Below the pieces are notes generated by a model that was not told where the DNA came from, ran no database searches, and saw only the letters and a list, made by a program, of their open reading frames with translations. Positions 24,407-32,778 of a stretch of DNA of 64,000 nt are shown here, in pieces (within the stretch, counting starts at the first letter, position 1; each line of letters begins with the position of its first letter). The stretch is from NCBI RefSeq assembly GCF_001905385.1, contig NZ_LIPF01000003.1, positions 62,001-126,000 on the forward strand. The letters are read 5' to 3'. Position numbers and translations under genes: made by a program. This stretch comes from Streptomyces sp. CB02414 (GTDB taxonomy: Bacteria > Actinomycetota > Actinomycetes > Streptomycetales > Streptomycetaceae).

Positions 24407-25090
24407 GGCGCCGCCGGACGCCTGGGCCACCAGCTCGCCGCACAGGTCCCGGAGCTTGACGTTCCGGTGCTGCGAGGCACGGCGCAGCCGCGCCAGGGCC
24501 CGGTGGGCGTCGATGCGCTCCCGGGCCATGAGCATGCCGACCGCCTGGTCGATGACGCTGCGGGAGAGCAGCGCGGTGCGCACGTCGGCCGCCGAGGCCC
24601 GCTGCCGCTCCAGGCGCAGGGCCTCGTTCACCGCGTCGGCGGCCCGCTCCGCGAAGGCGCGGGCCGCTTCGCGTCCCCGGGCCAGCGAGTCGGGCTCCAT
24701 GCCGTAGAAATTGAGCGCGGCCCCCGTCTCGCCCTCGACGGCCATCGGCAGCGCCAGTACACAGCGCACCCCGGTGGCCAGCGCGTACTCGGTGTACGCG
24801 GGCCAGCGGGTCTCCGCGGTCAGGTCGGGTGAGTACCGGGGGCTGTCCGTCTCGGCGGCGTCCACGCACGGACCCGAGCCGTTCTCGTACTGCCTGAGGT
24901 CCAAGCCGCTGGGCAGCCCGGAACTCCCCGCCAGGGTCAGCAGCCGGTCGGCGCGGCGCACGGTGACCGAGCAGGCCGCGGCGCCGGGGACCTGGCCGAC
25001 GGCACGGTCGGTCAGGTCGCGCAGCAGCGTGTCGAGACCCTGGCTGCGGGCCATCGCCTGGTCGAGCGGGTCAGAGGTCTGCGAGGTCAT
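24389..25090 (-). CDS. GAF and ANTAR domain protein (1)
   Basis: A 233-residue regulator. A GAF sensor domain (about 25-160, with NGSGPCVDAAETDSPRYSPDLTAETRWPAY and AALNFYG) precedes the ANTAR RNA-binding three-helix domain (about 163-222: ALLSRSVIDQAVGMLMARERIDAHRALARLRRASQHRNVKLRDLCGELV). ANTAR proteins antiterminate transcription by binding paired RNA hairpins. The gene follows a paralogue by 18 bp. The 3' end overlaps the convergent yceI-like gene by 18 bp. Confidence 0.93.
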   Translation of the reverse strand: MTSQTSDPLDQAMARSQGLDTLLRDLTDRAVGQVPGAAACSVTVRRADRLLTLAGSSGLPSGLDLRQYENGSGPCVDAAETDSPRYSPDLTAETRWPAYTEYALATGVRCVLALPMAVEGETGAALNFYGMEPDSLARGREAARAFAERAADAVNEALRLERQRASAADVRTALLSRSVIDQAVGMLMARERIDAHRALARLRRASQHRNVKLRDLCGELVAQASGGASRGRQ

Positions 25091-25108
25091 GCACGTACGG
25101 ATATCCCG

Positions 25109-25840
25109 TCATCGTTCCGCCACGCCTCGGCCGCCCGCACCGCTGTTCGCGTCGACGATGCGGCGGGCGAGGTCGCGCAGTTTCACGTTCTCCCGCTGGG
25201 AGGCTTTCACCAGGGAGTCGAAGGCGCCGGCCGCGTCGATGTCCATGCGCTCCATGAGGATGCCGGTGGCCTGGCCGATCAGGTCCCGGGTGCGCATGGC
25301 TTCGGTGAGCTGTTCCCGCACGGTCGCCGAGTCCAGGGCGAGGGAGACGTGCGCGGTGAACAGGCGGCCGATGCGGGCGGCGTCCTCGTCGAAGGCCTGC
25401 GGTTTGCGGGCGTAGGCCGTCAGCACGGTCAGGCGGCGCCGGTCGGCGCGCAGCCGCAGCGACAGGGCGGAACGCAGGCCGAGGGCGCAGAGGGCGTTCC
25501 CGCCGCCGTCGGCCTCGCTGTCGTCCGTCCGGACCACGGGGGTGGTCCACAGGCGGTCCCAGTCCGGGTGCGGCTCGCGGCCCCCGTGCCGGGAGTCGGC
25601 GTCGAAGCGTACGGCCTCGTCGGTCCAGGCGAGGGTGCGCAGCCGGCCGCGCTGGATCTCCGAGATGCCCGCGTGCTCGGCGCCGGGCAGCAGGCTCACG
25701 GCCAGTTGGACCGCGGTGCTCAGGGTGTCGTCCGGGGAGCCCGTCCCATGCAGCTGCCGAGCCGCCGACGTCAGGGCCTCGGCCAGCTCGAAGCCCACCG
25801 GAAAACGCGGCAAATCAGTAAATTCGGACGCAGCCACCAC
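25109..25840 (-). CDS. GAF and ANTAR domain protein (2)
   Basis: A 243-residue paralogue of the downstream gene. GAF (about 20-165) includes PGAEHAGISEIQRGRLRTLAWTDEAVRFDA and ALSLRLRADRRRLTVLTAYA. ANTAR (about 170-230) reads AMRTRDLIGQATGILMERMDIDAAGAFDSLVKASQRENVKLRDLARRIVD. GTG 25838-25840 is chosen because GAAGAGG lies just upstream; the adjacent GTG at 25837 is equivalent. The two genes form an operon of sequence-diverged sensors with matching output domains. Confidence 0.92.
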   Translation of the reverse strand: MVAASEFTDLPRFPVGFELAEALTSAARQLHGTGSPDDTLSTAVQLAVSLLPGAEHAGISEIQRGRLRTLAWTDEAVRFDADSRHGGREPHPDWDRLWTTPVVRTDDSEADGGGNALCALGLRSALSLRLRADRRRLTVLTAYARKPQAFDEDAARIGRLFTAHVSLALDSATVREQLTEAMRTRDLIGQATGILMERMDIDAAGAFDSLVKASQRENVKLRDLARRIVDANSGAGGRGVAER

Positions 25841-26073
25841 GAACCTCTTCGGCGTGCACGACCCGGTGGCCGTGCGCAGGAGAGCTCCGCAGCACATTCC
25901 TGACTGCGAGCACAGGACGTACAGCACTCTAGCTGCTCGGTTGCGGTCCGGTGACGCGCGGTCGACGGACCGATCAGGCACCTTCCCCATCGACTCGGCG
26001 GCGTGATGGAATGGGACACGGGTCAGGAAGCGGCCTTGCCGGAAGCCGGACGTACGTCTGCAAGGTGAGTGCC

Positions 26074-26469
26074 GTGCCCTTACGCCCCCGCCCCTGCGAC
26101 CCGTGTGATCCTCCCGGCTGCGCCGTACTCTCGCTGCCCCCGGACATCGACTTCTGCAACGCCGCGGGGCTGCTCCCCCTGATCATGACCGCCGTGGAAC
26201 ACCACTCGGCCGGCCTGCGCGTCCTCGTCCTGGACCTGACGGCGACCCGCTTCATGGACTCCCAGGGCGTCCGCCTCCTCGACGAGGTGCGCCGCCGCCT
26301 GCCCGGCCGCGCCCGGCTGCGGGTGGTGGCTGCCCCGAAGGGCGTGCCCAGCCGGGTCCTGGAGCTGTCCGGGCTGCGCCGGGACGTGCCGGTGTACGAC
26401 AACCTCGCGGAGGCGCTGCGCCAGGAGAGCGGTGCGGCGAGCGGGCCCGGAAGCGGGAGCGCGGCCTAG
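26074..26469 (+). CDS. STAS-domain protein, anti-sigma factor antagonist type
   Basis: About 131 residues from GTG 26074 (AAGGTGA 6 nt upstream; GTG 26065 is in frame). The STAS fold is evident: AVLSLPPDIDFCNAAGLLPLIMTAV, VLVLDLTATRFMDSQGVRLLDEVRRRLP with the phosphorylatable Ser in MDSQGV, and LRVVAAPKGVPSRVLELSGL. Such SpoIIAA-like proteins release sigma factors by sequestering HATPase anti-sigmas. An N-terminal CDPCDPPGC cysteine cluster is unusual for the family. Confidence 0.88.
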   Translation: MPLRPRPCDPCDPPGCAVLSLPPDIDFCNAAGLLPLIMTAVEHHSAGLRVLVLDLTATRFMDSQGVRLLDEVRRRLPGRARLRVVAAPKGVPSRVLELSGLRRDVPVYDNLAEALRQESGAASGPGSGSAA

Positions 26470-26504
26470 AGGTGACAGCCTGTGACAGCCTCTAGGGTGA
26501 CCGC

Positions 26505-26975
26505 ATGGCACCGAACATCGCGACGAACACCCGCGTCTCCCTGGACGAGTTGCTGGACTTCGTACGCCCCCGGCACCGGGCGATCCTGCTGACCCGCCGG
26601 GCCGACGGCAGCCCGCAGGGGTCGCCGCTGACCTGCGGGGTCGACGACTCGGGCCGGATCGTGGTCTCCACGTACCCCGAACGGGCCAAGACCCGCAACG
26701 CGCACCGCGATCCGCGGGTCAGCGTCATCGTGCTCAGCGACGAGTGGAACGGCCCCTGGGTCCAGGTCGACGGCACGGCGGAGGTCGTCGACAGCCCCGA
26801 CTCGGTGGAGCCGCTCGTGGAGTACTACCGGAACATCGCCGGCGAGCACCCCGACTGGGACGAGTACCGGCGGGCCATGGTGGCGCAGGGCAAGTCGATC
26901 ATCCGGGTGACGCCGGAGAAGTGGGGGCCGGTGGCCACGGGGGGCTTCCCGGCGCGGCTGACGTCGGACGGCTGA
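26505..26975 (+). CDS. PPOX-class F420/FMN-dependent oxidoreductase
   Basis: A 156-residue split-barrel flavoprotein: LDELLDFVRPRHRAILLTRRADGSPQGSPLTCGVDDSGRIVVSTYPERAKTRNAHRDPRVSVIVLSD, then GPWVQVDGTAEVVD. The K-TRN-RDPRVS pattern is the cofactor phosphate site typical of actinobacterial F420-binding PPOX proteins. Substrate unknown. A GGGTGA ribosome binding site precedes the ATG. Confidence 0.92.
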   Translation: MAPNIATNTRVSLDELLDFVRPRHRAILLTRRADGSPQGSPLTCGVDDSGRIVVSTYPERAKTRNAHRDPRVSVIVLSDEWNGPWVQVDGTAEVVDSPDSVEPLVEYYRNIAGEHPDWDEYRRAMVAQGKSIIRVTPEKWGPVATGGFPARLTSDG

Positions 26976-27013
26976 CGTCCGGGGCGGGTCGGCCCCGTCC
27001 CGCCGGGGGCGGG

Positions 27014-27772
27014 TCAGCCCCGTTCGACCATCGCCTCGATGCCCGCGACCAGCAGGTCCAGCGCGAACTCGAAGTCCCGGTCCAGCATCTCGTCGACCGT
27101 CTCACCGCCGCGGGCCGACATGATGGCCCGGGACTCCGCGACGACGTCCGGGGCGGTGTCCGACGACTCGGCCACCGCGTTCATGGAGTCCTGGAAGTAC
27201 TCGTCCGGGCTCATCCCGGTGTCGGCCGCCCGGGCGAAGAGGTGACCCTCGATGGTTCCGTAGCCGTACACGAACTGGAAGACGGCCGAGATCCCCCCGG
27301 TCAGCCGGTGGGCGGGCAGTCCGCTGCGCCGCATCACGCCCTGCACCGCGCGGGAGAACTCCATCGAGTGCGGCCCGATGTTGAGGTAGGTACCGGTCAG
27401 CTGGGACATCCACGGGTGACGCACCAGCAGGGACCGGTTCTCCCGGGCCAGTGCGCGCAACTGCTCGCGCCAGTCCCCCTCGGCCTCCGGGTCGGGGTGG
27501 CGCAGCTCGCCGTAGGCCGCGTCCACGGCAAGTTCGAGCAGCTCGTCCTTGGTGTCGACGTACCAGTAGACGGACATGGCGGTGACGTTCAGCTCGGCGG
27601 CCAGGCGGCGCATGGAGAACTTGGCCAGCCCCTCGGCGTCCAGCAGCCGCACCGTGACCTCGGTGATCCGCTCCCGGTCCAGCCCCGACGGCTGACCGCC
27701 ACGCCGCCCCCCACGCCGCCCTTCGTCCACCAGCCACACACTGGCCCGCGCCCCCCGGCCCGCCTTCGCCAT
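27014..27772 (-). CDS. TetR-family regulator (TetR_C-type ligand domain)
   Basis: A 252-residue repressor. An Arg/Gly-rich lead (about 1-30) precedes the helix-turn-helix (LDRERITEVTVRLLDAEGLAKFSMRRLAAELNVTAMSVYWYVDTKDELLELAVDAAYGEL), with the C-terminal ligand domain after it (WREQLRALARENRSLLVRHPWMSQL). The YWYVxxKDELL sequence is typical of the tetracycline-repressor subgroup. It lies 119 bp downstream of an MFS exporter gene on the same strand and is the likely ligand of the palindrome at 29404-29441. ATG 27770-27772 has GAGGTAGG upstream. Confidence 0.94.
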   Translation of the reverse strand: MAKAGRGARASVWLVDEGRRGGRRGGQPSGLDRERITEVTVRLLDAEGLAKFSMRRLAAELNVTAMSVYWYVDTKDELLELAVDAAYGELRHPDPEAEGDWREQLRALARENRSLLVRHPWMSQLTGTYLNIGPHSMEFSRAVQGVMRRSGLPAHRLTGGISAVFQFVYGYGTIEGHLFARAADTGMSPDEYFQDSMNAVAESSDTAPDVVAESRAIMSARGGETVDEMLDRDFEFALDLLVAGIEAMVERG

Positions 27773-27805
27773 ACGCACCTACCTCGCTCACCGATGCCGG
27801 TCATG

Positions 27806-27890
27806 CTAGGCGCCCCTCCAGGGGCGCGGGGAACGGCGCGACCAGCCACAACGAAGCCCGCAGCCGCGCGGAGACCCCACCACCCGAGCT
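27806..27890. repeat. Dispersed Streptomyces intergenic repeat (GGGGCGCGGGGAAC...CGCGACCAGCCAC type)
   Basis: The spacer between the MFS and TetR genes contains CCCCTCCAGGGGCGCGGGGAACGGCGCGACCAGCCAC and CCCGCAGCCGCGCGG in close succession. I recall this motif series in many Streptomyces intergenic regions. The first part is a short palindrome. No other copy was found in this window, so repetitiveness is from memory. Confidence 0.5.
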
Positions 27891-27891
27891 C

Positions 27892-29403
27892 TCAGGCGCC
27901 CGCCCGTTCCGCCCTCCGCAACAACACCGACGCCACCGCCCCACCGACCAGCACGGCCACCGCCCCCACCAACTGACTGCTCTCCAGTCCGGAGGAGAAC
28001 GCGTCGACGACCCGCTCCCGCTCCGCCTCCCCCTCCGCCGAGGCCAGCGCCGCGGGCAACGACGCCGCCGCGACCGGTACCAGCGCCGCGAACCGCGAGT
28101 TCAGCACCGCGCCCAGCACGGCCACGCCCAGCCCGTTGCCGAACTCCGCGAGCGTCCCGTTGATGCCCGCGCCGACGCCCGCCTTGGCCGGCGGTATCGA
28201 ACTCATGATGGCGTGCGCCATGGCTGGGTTGCCGAGCGCGCACCCCACGCCGATCAGCAGCAGCCCCAGCAGCGTGCCCGGATAGCCCACGCCGGTCAGC
28301 GTGGCGATGGCCACCAGGCCCGCCGACATCAGCACCATGCTCAGCATGACCGCCACCGGCGTACCGAGCTTGACCAGCCACTTGGCCGCGATGCCGGAGA
28401 AGTTCAGGACCACCACCGTCGCCGCCAGCGGCGCCGTCGCCAGCCCCGCCTCCAGCGGGTCGTACCCGAGCACGAACTGCAGGTGCTGGGTGAGCAGGAA
28501 CAGCGCGCCGCCCATGCCGAAGGTGATCAGCATCAGCCCGGCGACCGCGCCCGTGAACCGCTGATTGCGGAAGAAGGCCAGGTCGAGCATGGGGTACGGG
28601 ATGCGGCTCTCCCAGTACGCGAAGAGCGCGAGCACACCGACCGCGACGGCCGCCGTGGCCAGTACCCGGCCGGAGGTCCAGCCGTGCTCGGGGCCGGAGA
28701 TGATCGCGTAGACCAGCGCGGCCATGCCGATCGTGGAGAGCAGGGCGCCCAGCAGGTCGGGGCGGTCGCCCTGCCGGTTCTTCGACTCCGGGACCAGGGT
28801 CACGACCGCGACCAGGCCCAGTGCCACGACCGGCAGGTTGATCAGGAAGATCGCGCCCCACCAGAAGTGGTCCAGCATGAAGCCGCCGATCAGCGGCCCG
28901 CAGGCGAAGCCCAGCGCGCTCACCGCGCTCCAGATGCCGATCGCCTTGGGGTGCTCCTCGGGCGCGAAGATCTGCATGACCACGGCCAGGGTGGTGGTCA
29001 GCAGCAGCGCGCCGCCGACGCCCATCCCGGCGCGGGCCGCGATCAGCTGGCCGGTGCTCTCCGCGAGGCCCGCCGCCAGTGAGCCCAGACCGAACAGTGC
29101 CAGGCCCGCGGTCAGCATCTTCTTGCGGCCGTAGCGGTCGGCGGCGCTGCCCGCGGTGAGCAGCAGGCCGGACTGCACCAGTGAGTAGGCGTTGATCATC
29201 CACTGGATGTCGGAGGTGGCCGCGCCCAGCTCGTCGGTGAGGGAGGGGATGGCCACGTTCAGCACGGTGTTGTCCAGCACGACCGTCAGCTGGGCGAGGC
29301 TGATGACACCGAGGATCAGCCAGCGCTGCGGGTGACCCTGGACGGCGGGCACGGTCGGCGCCCGGCCGGGTTCCTGTTCCTGCTCGGGGGAGGACGTCGT
29401 CAT
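27892..29403 (-). CDS. DHA2-type MFS drug exporter
   Basis: A 503-residue, 14-helix antiporter of the EmrB/QacA group: VLDNTVLNVAIPSLTDELGA (motif D1), GSAADRYGRKKMLTAGL (motif A), ARAGMGVGGALLLT and CGPLIGGFMLDHFWWGAIFLINLP (motif C region). ATG 29401-29403 directly abuts a 17-bp inverted repeat and has no ribosome binding site. A -10-like TATACG about 10 nt upstream suggests a leaderless mRNA under tight repression. The TetR gene follows on the same strand. Substrates unknown, probably lipophilic drugs. Confidence 0.93.
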   Translation of the reverse strand: MTTSSPEQEQEPGRAPTVPAVQGHPQRWLILGVISLAQLTVVLDNTVLNVAIPSLTDELGAATSDIQWMINAYSLVQSGLLLTAGSAADRYGRKKMLTAGLALFGLGSLAAGLAESTGQLIAARAGMGVGGALLLTTTLAVVMQIFAPEEHPKAIGIWSAVSALGFACGPLIGGFMLDHFWWGAIFLINLPVVALGLVAVVTLVPESKNRQGDRPDLLGALLSTIGMAALVYAIISGPEHGWTSGRVLATAAVAVGVLALFAYWESRIPYPMLDLAFFRNQRFTGAVAGLMLITFGMGGALFLLTQHLQFVLGYDPLEAGLATAPLAATVVVLNFSGIAAKWLVKLGTPVAVMLSMVLMSAGLVAIATLTGVGYPGTLLGLLLIGVGCALGNPAMAHAIMSSIPPAKAGVGAGINGTLAEFGNGLGVAVLGAVLNSRFAALVPVAAASLPAALASAEGEAERERVVDAFSSGLESSQLVGAVAVLVGGAVASVLLRRAERAGA

Positions 29404-29441
29404 GCTGTACAGCGTATAGGGCTTCCTATACGCTGTACAGC
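29404..29441. promoter_or_regulatory. Long operator palindrome at the MFS exporter promoter
   Basis: A perfect 17-bp inverted repeat, GCTGTACAGCGTATAGG (29404-29420) and CCTATACGCTGTACAGC (29425-29441), with a GCTT centre. Each arm contains the 10-bp palindrome GCTGTACAGC, so two regulator dimers could bind 28 bp apart. Probable TetR operator covering the -10 region and start codon. Confidence 0.85.
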
Positions 29442-29468
29442 TGGCTGATTCAGTGATTCCGCGCCTGG

Positions 29469-31496
29469 TCAGGCGGTCGGTCGGGTCAGGTCGTAGAAGG
29501 TGGCCGATCCGACCGTGACCTCCTCGAAGTTGGCCTCGACCCATGAGGTGATCTGCGACGAGGTGCCGGAGTCGCCGCCCATGCCGCCTCCCGTTCCGCC
29601 GGCGATGAAGTAGTGGATCCTGCCGTCCGCGACGTACTCCTTGAACCGGTCGAGGGTCGGAGACGGGTCCGTGCCGTTGAAGCCGCCGATCGCCATCACG
29701 GGCTCGCCGGTGGCGAGCTGGTAGCTCGCGGCGTTCTGGGAGCCGATCGCGGCGGCCGCCCAGGTGTAGTCGTCGGCGTCGGTCTCCAGCAGCTTCTTCG
29801 CCTCGGTGCCGACCTGGGCGCCGTTGAGCAGGCCGCCCATGCCCATGCCGCCGCCTCCACCCGCGCCGGGGCGGGCGGCCTCGCCGGTCCGGCCGTTCTG
29901 GCCCGGTGCGCCTCCGGGAAAGCCACCGCCCCCGGGGAAGCCCCCGCCACCGGGACCGCCGCCCCGGCCCCCGCCATCCCCACCGCCCGGACCCGCACCG
30001 CCCGGAGGGCCCCCGCCGCCCATCACGCTCGCGCCGGACGGACCCGCCGTGACGATGGAGCCGCTGTGCCCCTCCCGCACGGTGCTCAGCGTGTACGCCG
30101 TCGGCGCGGCCAGCGACGTCACGATCCCCAGCCCCGCCGCCGCGAGCGCCGCCCGCCGTCCCAGCCGCCCGGCGAAGACCAGCCCGAGCGCGGCGACCAG
30201 ACCTCCGACGAGGACCAGCCACTTCAGCCAGGGCAGGTAGTCGGGCGTGCGGTCGAGGAGCACATACCCCCAGGCCGCGGTCACCGTGGCCGCGGCGGCC
30301 AGCGCGAGGGACGCCCAGGCCCGCTCCCGCCGCTCCCACAGCGTGGCCGCGCCGATGCCGACCACCGCGGCGAGGTACGGCGCGAGGGCGACCGTGTAGT
30401 ACTGGTGGAAGATGCCCGCCATGTAGCTGAAGACGGCCGTGGTCGTCAGCAGCGAGCCGCCCCAGACCAGGAGGGACGCGCGGGCGGCGTCGGTACGGCC
30501 GCCGCGGCGCAGCGCGACCAGCCCCGCGGCCAGCAGGATCAGGGCCGCCGGGAGCAGCCAGGAGATCTGGCCGCCGATCTCGGCGTTGAACATCCGGTCC
30601 CAGCCGGTCTCGCCCCACTGTCCGCCGCCGCCACCGGGGCCACCGCCGCCGCCGACGCTGCCGGTCTCCTCGCCGTTGAGCCGGCCCAGGCCGTTGTAGC
30701 CGAAGGTCAGCTCCAGGAAACTGTTGTTCTGCGAGCCGCCGACGTACGGGCGGGACGACGCGGGCCACAGCTCCACGACCGCCACCCACCAGCCGCCGGA
30801 GACGACGATGGCGAGGGTGGCGAGCGCGAGCTGCCCGAGCCGCTTGCCCGGCCGCACCGGCGCGCAGACGCCGTAGACGAAGGCGAGGGCGGGCAGGATC
30901 AGGAACGCCTGGAGGGTCTTCGTCAGGAAGGCGAGGCCGATCGCGACACCGGCCCACACCAGCCACCTGGTCCGGCCGTCCTCCAGCGCGCGGACGACGA
31001 GGTAACAGGCCACGGACATCAGCAGCGCGAGCAGCGCGTCCGGGTTGTTGAAGCGGAACATCAGCGCGGCGACGGGCGTCAGGGCCAGCACCGCACCGGC
31101 GATCAGTCCGGCCGCGGGGCCGAACCGGCGGCGCACGGCCGCGTACACGACGGCGACCGTCGCGACGCCCATCAGCACCTCGGGGACGAGGATCGACCAG
31201 GAGCTCAGCCCGAAGATCCGGACCGCCAGCGCCATCGGCCACAGCGCGGCCGGCGGCTTGTCGACGGTGATGGCGTTGGCCGCGTCGAGCGAGCCGAAGA
31301 AGAACGCCTTCCAGGACCGGCTGCCCGCCTGCGCGGCCGCCGAGTAGAAGGAGTTGGCGTAGCCGGAGGCGCTCAGGTCGTACAGGTACAGCACCGCGGT
31401 GGCGAGCAGCAGGCCGAGGAAGACCGGGCGCACCCATCGCGGGTCCTCGGGACGGCCCCGCCACAAGCGGCGCCACAGATCGTGGTGGGTCGTCAT
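29469..31496 (-). CDS. ArnT/PMT-like membrane glycosyltransferase (GT39/83 fold) with Gly-rich insert
   Basis: A 675-residue GT-C protein. The first loop has the catalytic-type acidic region (YDLSASGYANSFYSAAAQAGSRSWKAFFFGSLDAANAITVDKPPAALW), followed by about 11 membrane helices to residue 480. Residues 492-554 are a Gly/Pro low-complexity stretch, and a smaller Gly tract lies near 280. The extracytoplasmic C-terminal domain (555-675) contains GRIHYFIAGG. Family members transfer sugars from polyprenyl phosphate carriers. The ATG overlaps the stop of the upstream GT2-GtrA gene (ATGA), which probably makes and flips the lipid-linked sugar donor. Confidence 0.92.
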   Translation of the reverse strand: MTTHHDLWRRLWRGRPEDPRWVRPVFLGLLLATAVLYLYDLSASGYANSFYSAAAQAGSRSWKAFFFGSLDAANAITVDKPPAALWPMALAVRIFGLSSWSILVPEVLMGVATVAVVYAAVRRRFGPAAGLIAGAVLALTPVAALMFRFNNPDALLALLMSVACYLVVRALEDGRTRWLVWAGVAIGLAFLTKTLQAFLILPALAFVYGVCAPVRPGKRLGQLALATLAIVVSGGWWVAVVELWPASSRPYVGGSQNNSFLELTFGYNGLGRLNGEETGSVGGGGGPGGGGGQWGETGWDRMFNAEIGGQISWLLPAALILLAAGLVALRRGGRTDAARASLLVWGGSLLTTTAVFSYMAGIFHQYYTVALAPYLAAVVGIGAATLWERRERAWASLALAAAATVTAAWGYVLLDRTPDYLPWLKWLVLVGGLVAALGLVFAGRLGRRAALAAAGLGIVTSLAAPTAYTLSTVREGHSGSIVTAGPSGASVMGGGGPPGGAGPGGGDGGGRGGGPGGGGFPGGGGFPGGAPGQNGRTGEAARPGAGGGGGMGMGGLLNGAQVGTEAKKLLETDADDYTWAAAAIGSQNAASYQLATGEPVMAIGGFNGTDPSPTLDRFKEYVADGRIHYFIAGGTGGGMGGDSGTSSQITSWVEANFEEVTVGSATFYDLTRPTA

Positions 31497-32764
31497 CGTC
31501 CGTCCCCCGGCTCCGTCACCGACCGTGCCGGGTCCGCGAACACCCAGGCGCGGAAGAGCAGGAAGCGCAGCACGGTGGCCGCGAGGTTGGCGGCGATCAG
31601 CACCGCCAGTTCCGTGGAGTGGCCGGGGTCCGCGGTCGCCGAGTTCAGGGCGGCGAGCGAACCGCTGGTCAGCACGAGACCGATGCCGAACACCACCAGT
31701 CCCTGCGCCTGGTGGCGTACCGCACCGCCCCGCCCGCGCACACCGAAGGTCAGCCGCCGGTTGGCGGCGGTGTTGGCGACCGCCGAGACCAGCAGGGCGA
31801 GCGCGTTGGCGAGCTGCGAACCGGCGAAGAGGCGGAAGCCGCTGTAGAGCAGCAGGTAGACGAGGGTGGACAGGGCGCCGACGACGCAGAAGCCGACGAG
31901 CTGCCGGGCCAGGCCCTGCGGTACGCCGGTCAGCTCCCGGTCGCGCGGGTCGTCGCCGAACGGCCGCGCCAGCCGGTCCAGCGGCAGCGAACCGGTGGCC
32001 AGCGCCTTGCCGACCCGCCAGACGCCCTTGAGGTCGTCGGTCGCCGTCTTCACGATGTGCACGGTCGAGTCGGGGTCGTCGACCCAGTCGACCGGCACCT
32101 CGTGGATGCGGCACCCGGCGCGCTCGGCGAGCACCAGCATCTCGGTGTCGAAGAACCAGCCGGTGTCCTCCACCAGCGGCAGCAGCACCTGGGCGACGTC
32201 CCGGCGGATCGCCTTGAACCCGCACTGGGCGTCGGAGAAGCGGGCCTGGAGGGAGCCGCGCAGGATGAGGTTGTAGGAGCGGGAGATGAACTCCCGTTTG
32301 GCGCCGCGCACCACGCGTGAGCTGCGAGCGAGGCGGGAGCCGATGGCCAGGTCCGAGTGGCCGGAGATCAGGGGCGCCACCAGCGGCAGCAGGGCGTTCA
32401 GGTCGGTGGACAGGTCGACGTCCATGTAGGCGAGGACGGGGGCGTCCGAGGCCGACCAGACGGTCCGCAGGGCCCGGCCCCGCCCCTTCCGCTCCAGGCG
32501 GCGGGAGGTGACCTCGGGCAGCTCCGCCGCGAGCCGGGCGGCCACGCGCGCGGTGGCGTCGGTGGAGGCGTTGTCCGCGACCGTGATGCGGAAGCCGTAC
32601 GGGAAGGTCCGCGTGAGGTGGTCGTGCAGCCTCAGGACGCACGGCCGGAGATCCTTCTCCTCGTTGTAGACGGGGACCACTACGTCCAGGACAGGCGTAC
32701 CGGCTCCTGCGGCCGGGAGATGCTCCCGCGCCGGCAGGGAGCCGGGAGAAGAGTCGGTTCGCAT
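31493..32764 (-). CDS. GT2 glycosyltransferase fused to GtrA-type membrane domain
   Basis: A 423-residue protein. The N-terminal domain (about 22-260) is DPM1/DPG-synthase-like: LDVVVPVYNEEKDLRPCV, VADNASTDATARVA, and the DVD motif in AYMDVDLSTDLNALLPLV, then QCGFKAIRRDVAQVLLP. The C-terminal part (about 280-415) has four GtrA helices (VGFCVVGALSTLVYLLLY, NTAANRRLTF). The fusion joins synthesis of a polyprenyl-phosphate sugar with its presumed flipping. It is upstream of, and coupled to, the PMT-like gene, and lies 14 bp after the histidine kinase gene. Confidence 0.94.
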   Translation of the reverse strand: MRTDSSPGSLPAREHLPAAGAGTPVLDVVVPVYNEEKDLRPCVLRLHDHLTRTFPYGFRITVADNASTDATARVAARLAAELPEVTSRRLERKGRGRALRTVWSASDAPVLAYMDVDLSTDLNALLPLVAPLISGHSDLAIGSRLARSSRVVRGAKREFISRSYNLILRGSLQARFSDAQCGFKAIRRDVAQVLLPLVEDTGWFFDTEMLVLAERAGCRIHEVPVDWVDDPDSTVHIVKTATDDLKGVWRVGKALATGSLPLDRLARPFGDDPRDRELTGVPQGLARQLVGFCVVGALSTLVYLLLYSGFRLFAGSQLANALALLVSAVANTAANRRLTFGVRGRGGAVRHQAQGLVVFGIGLVLTSGSLAALNSATADPGHSTELAVLIAANLAATVLRFLLFRAWVFADPARSVTEPGDGR

Positions 32765-32778
32765 GGGACCGACACTTC

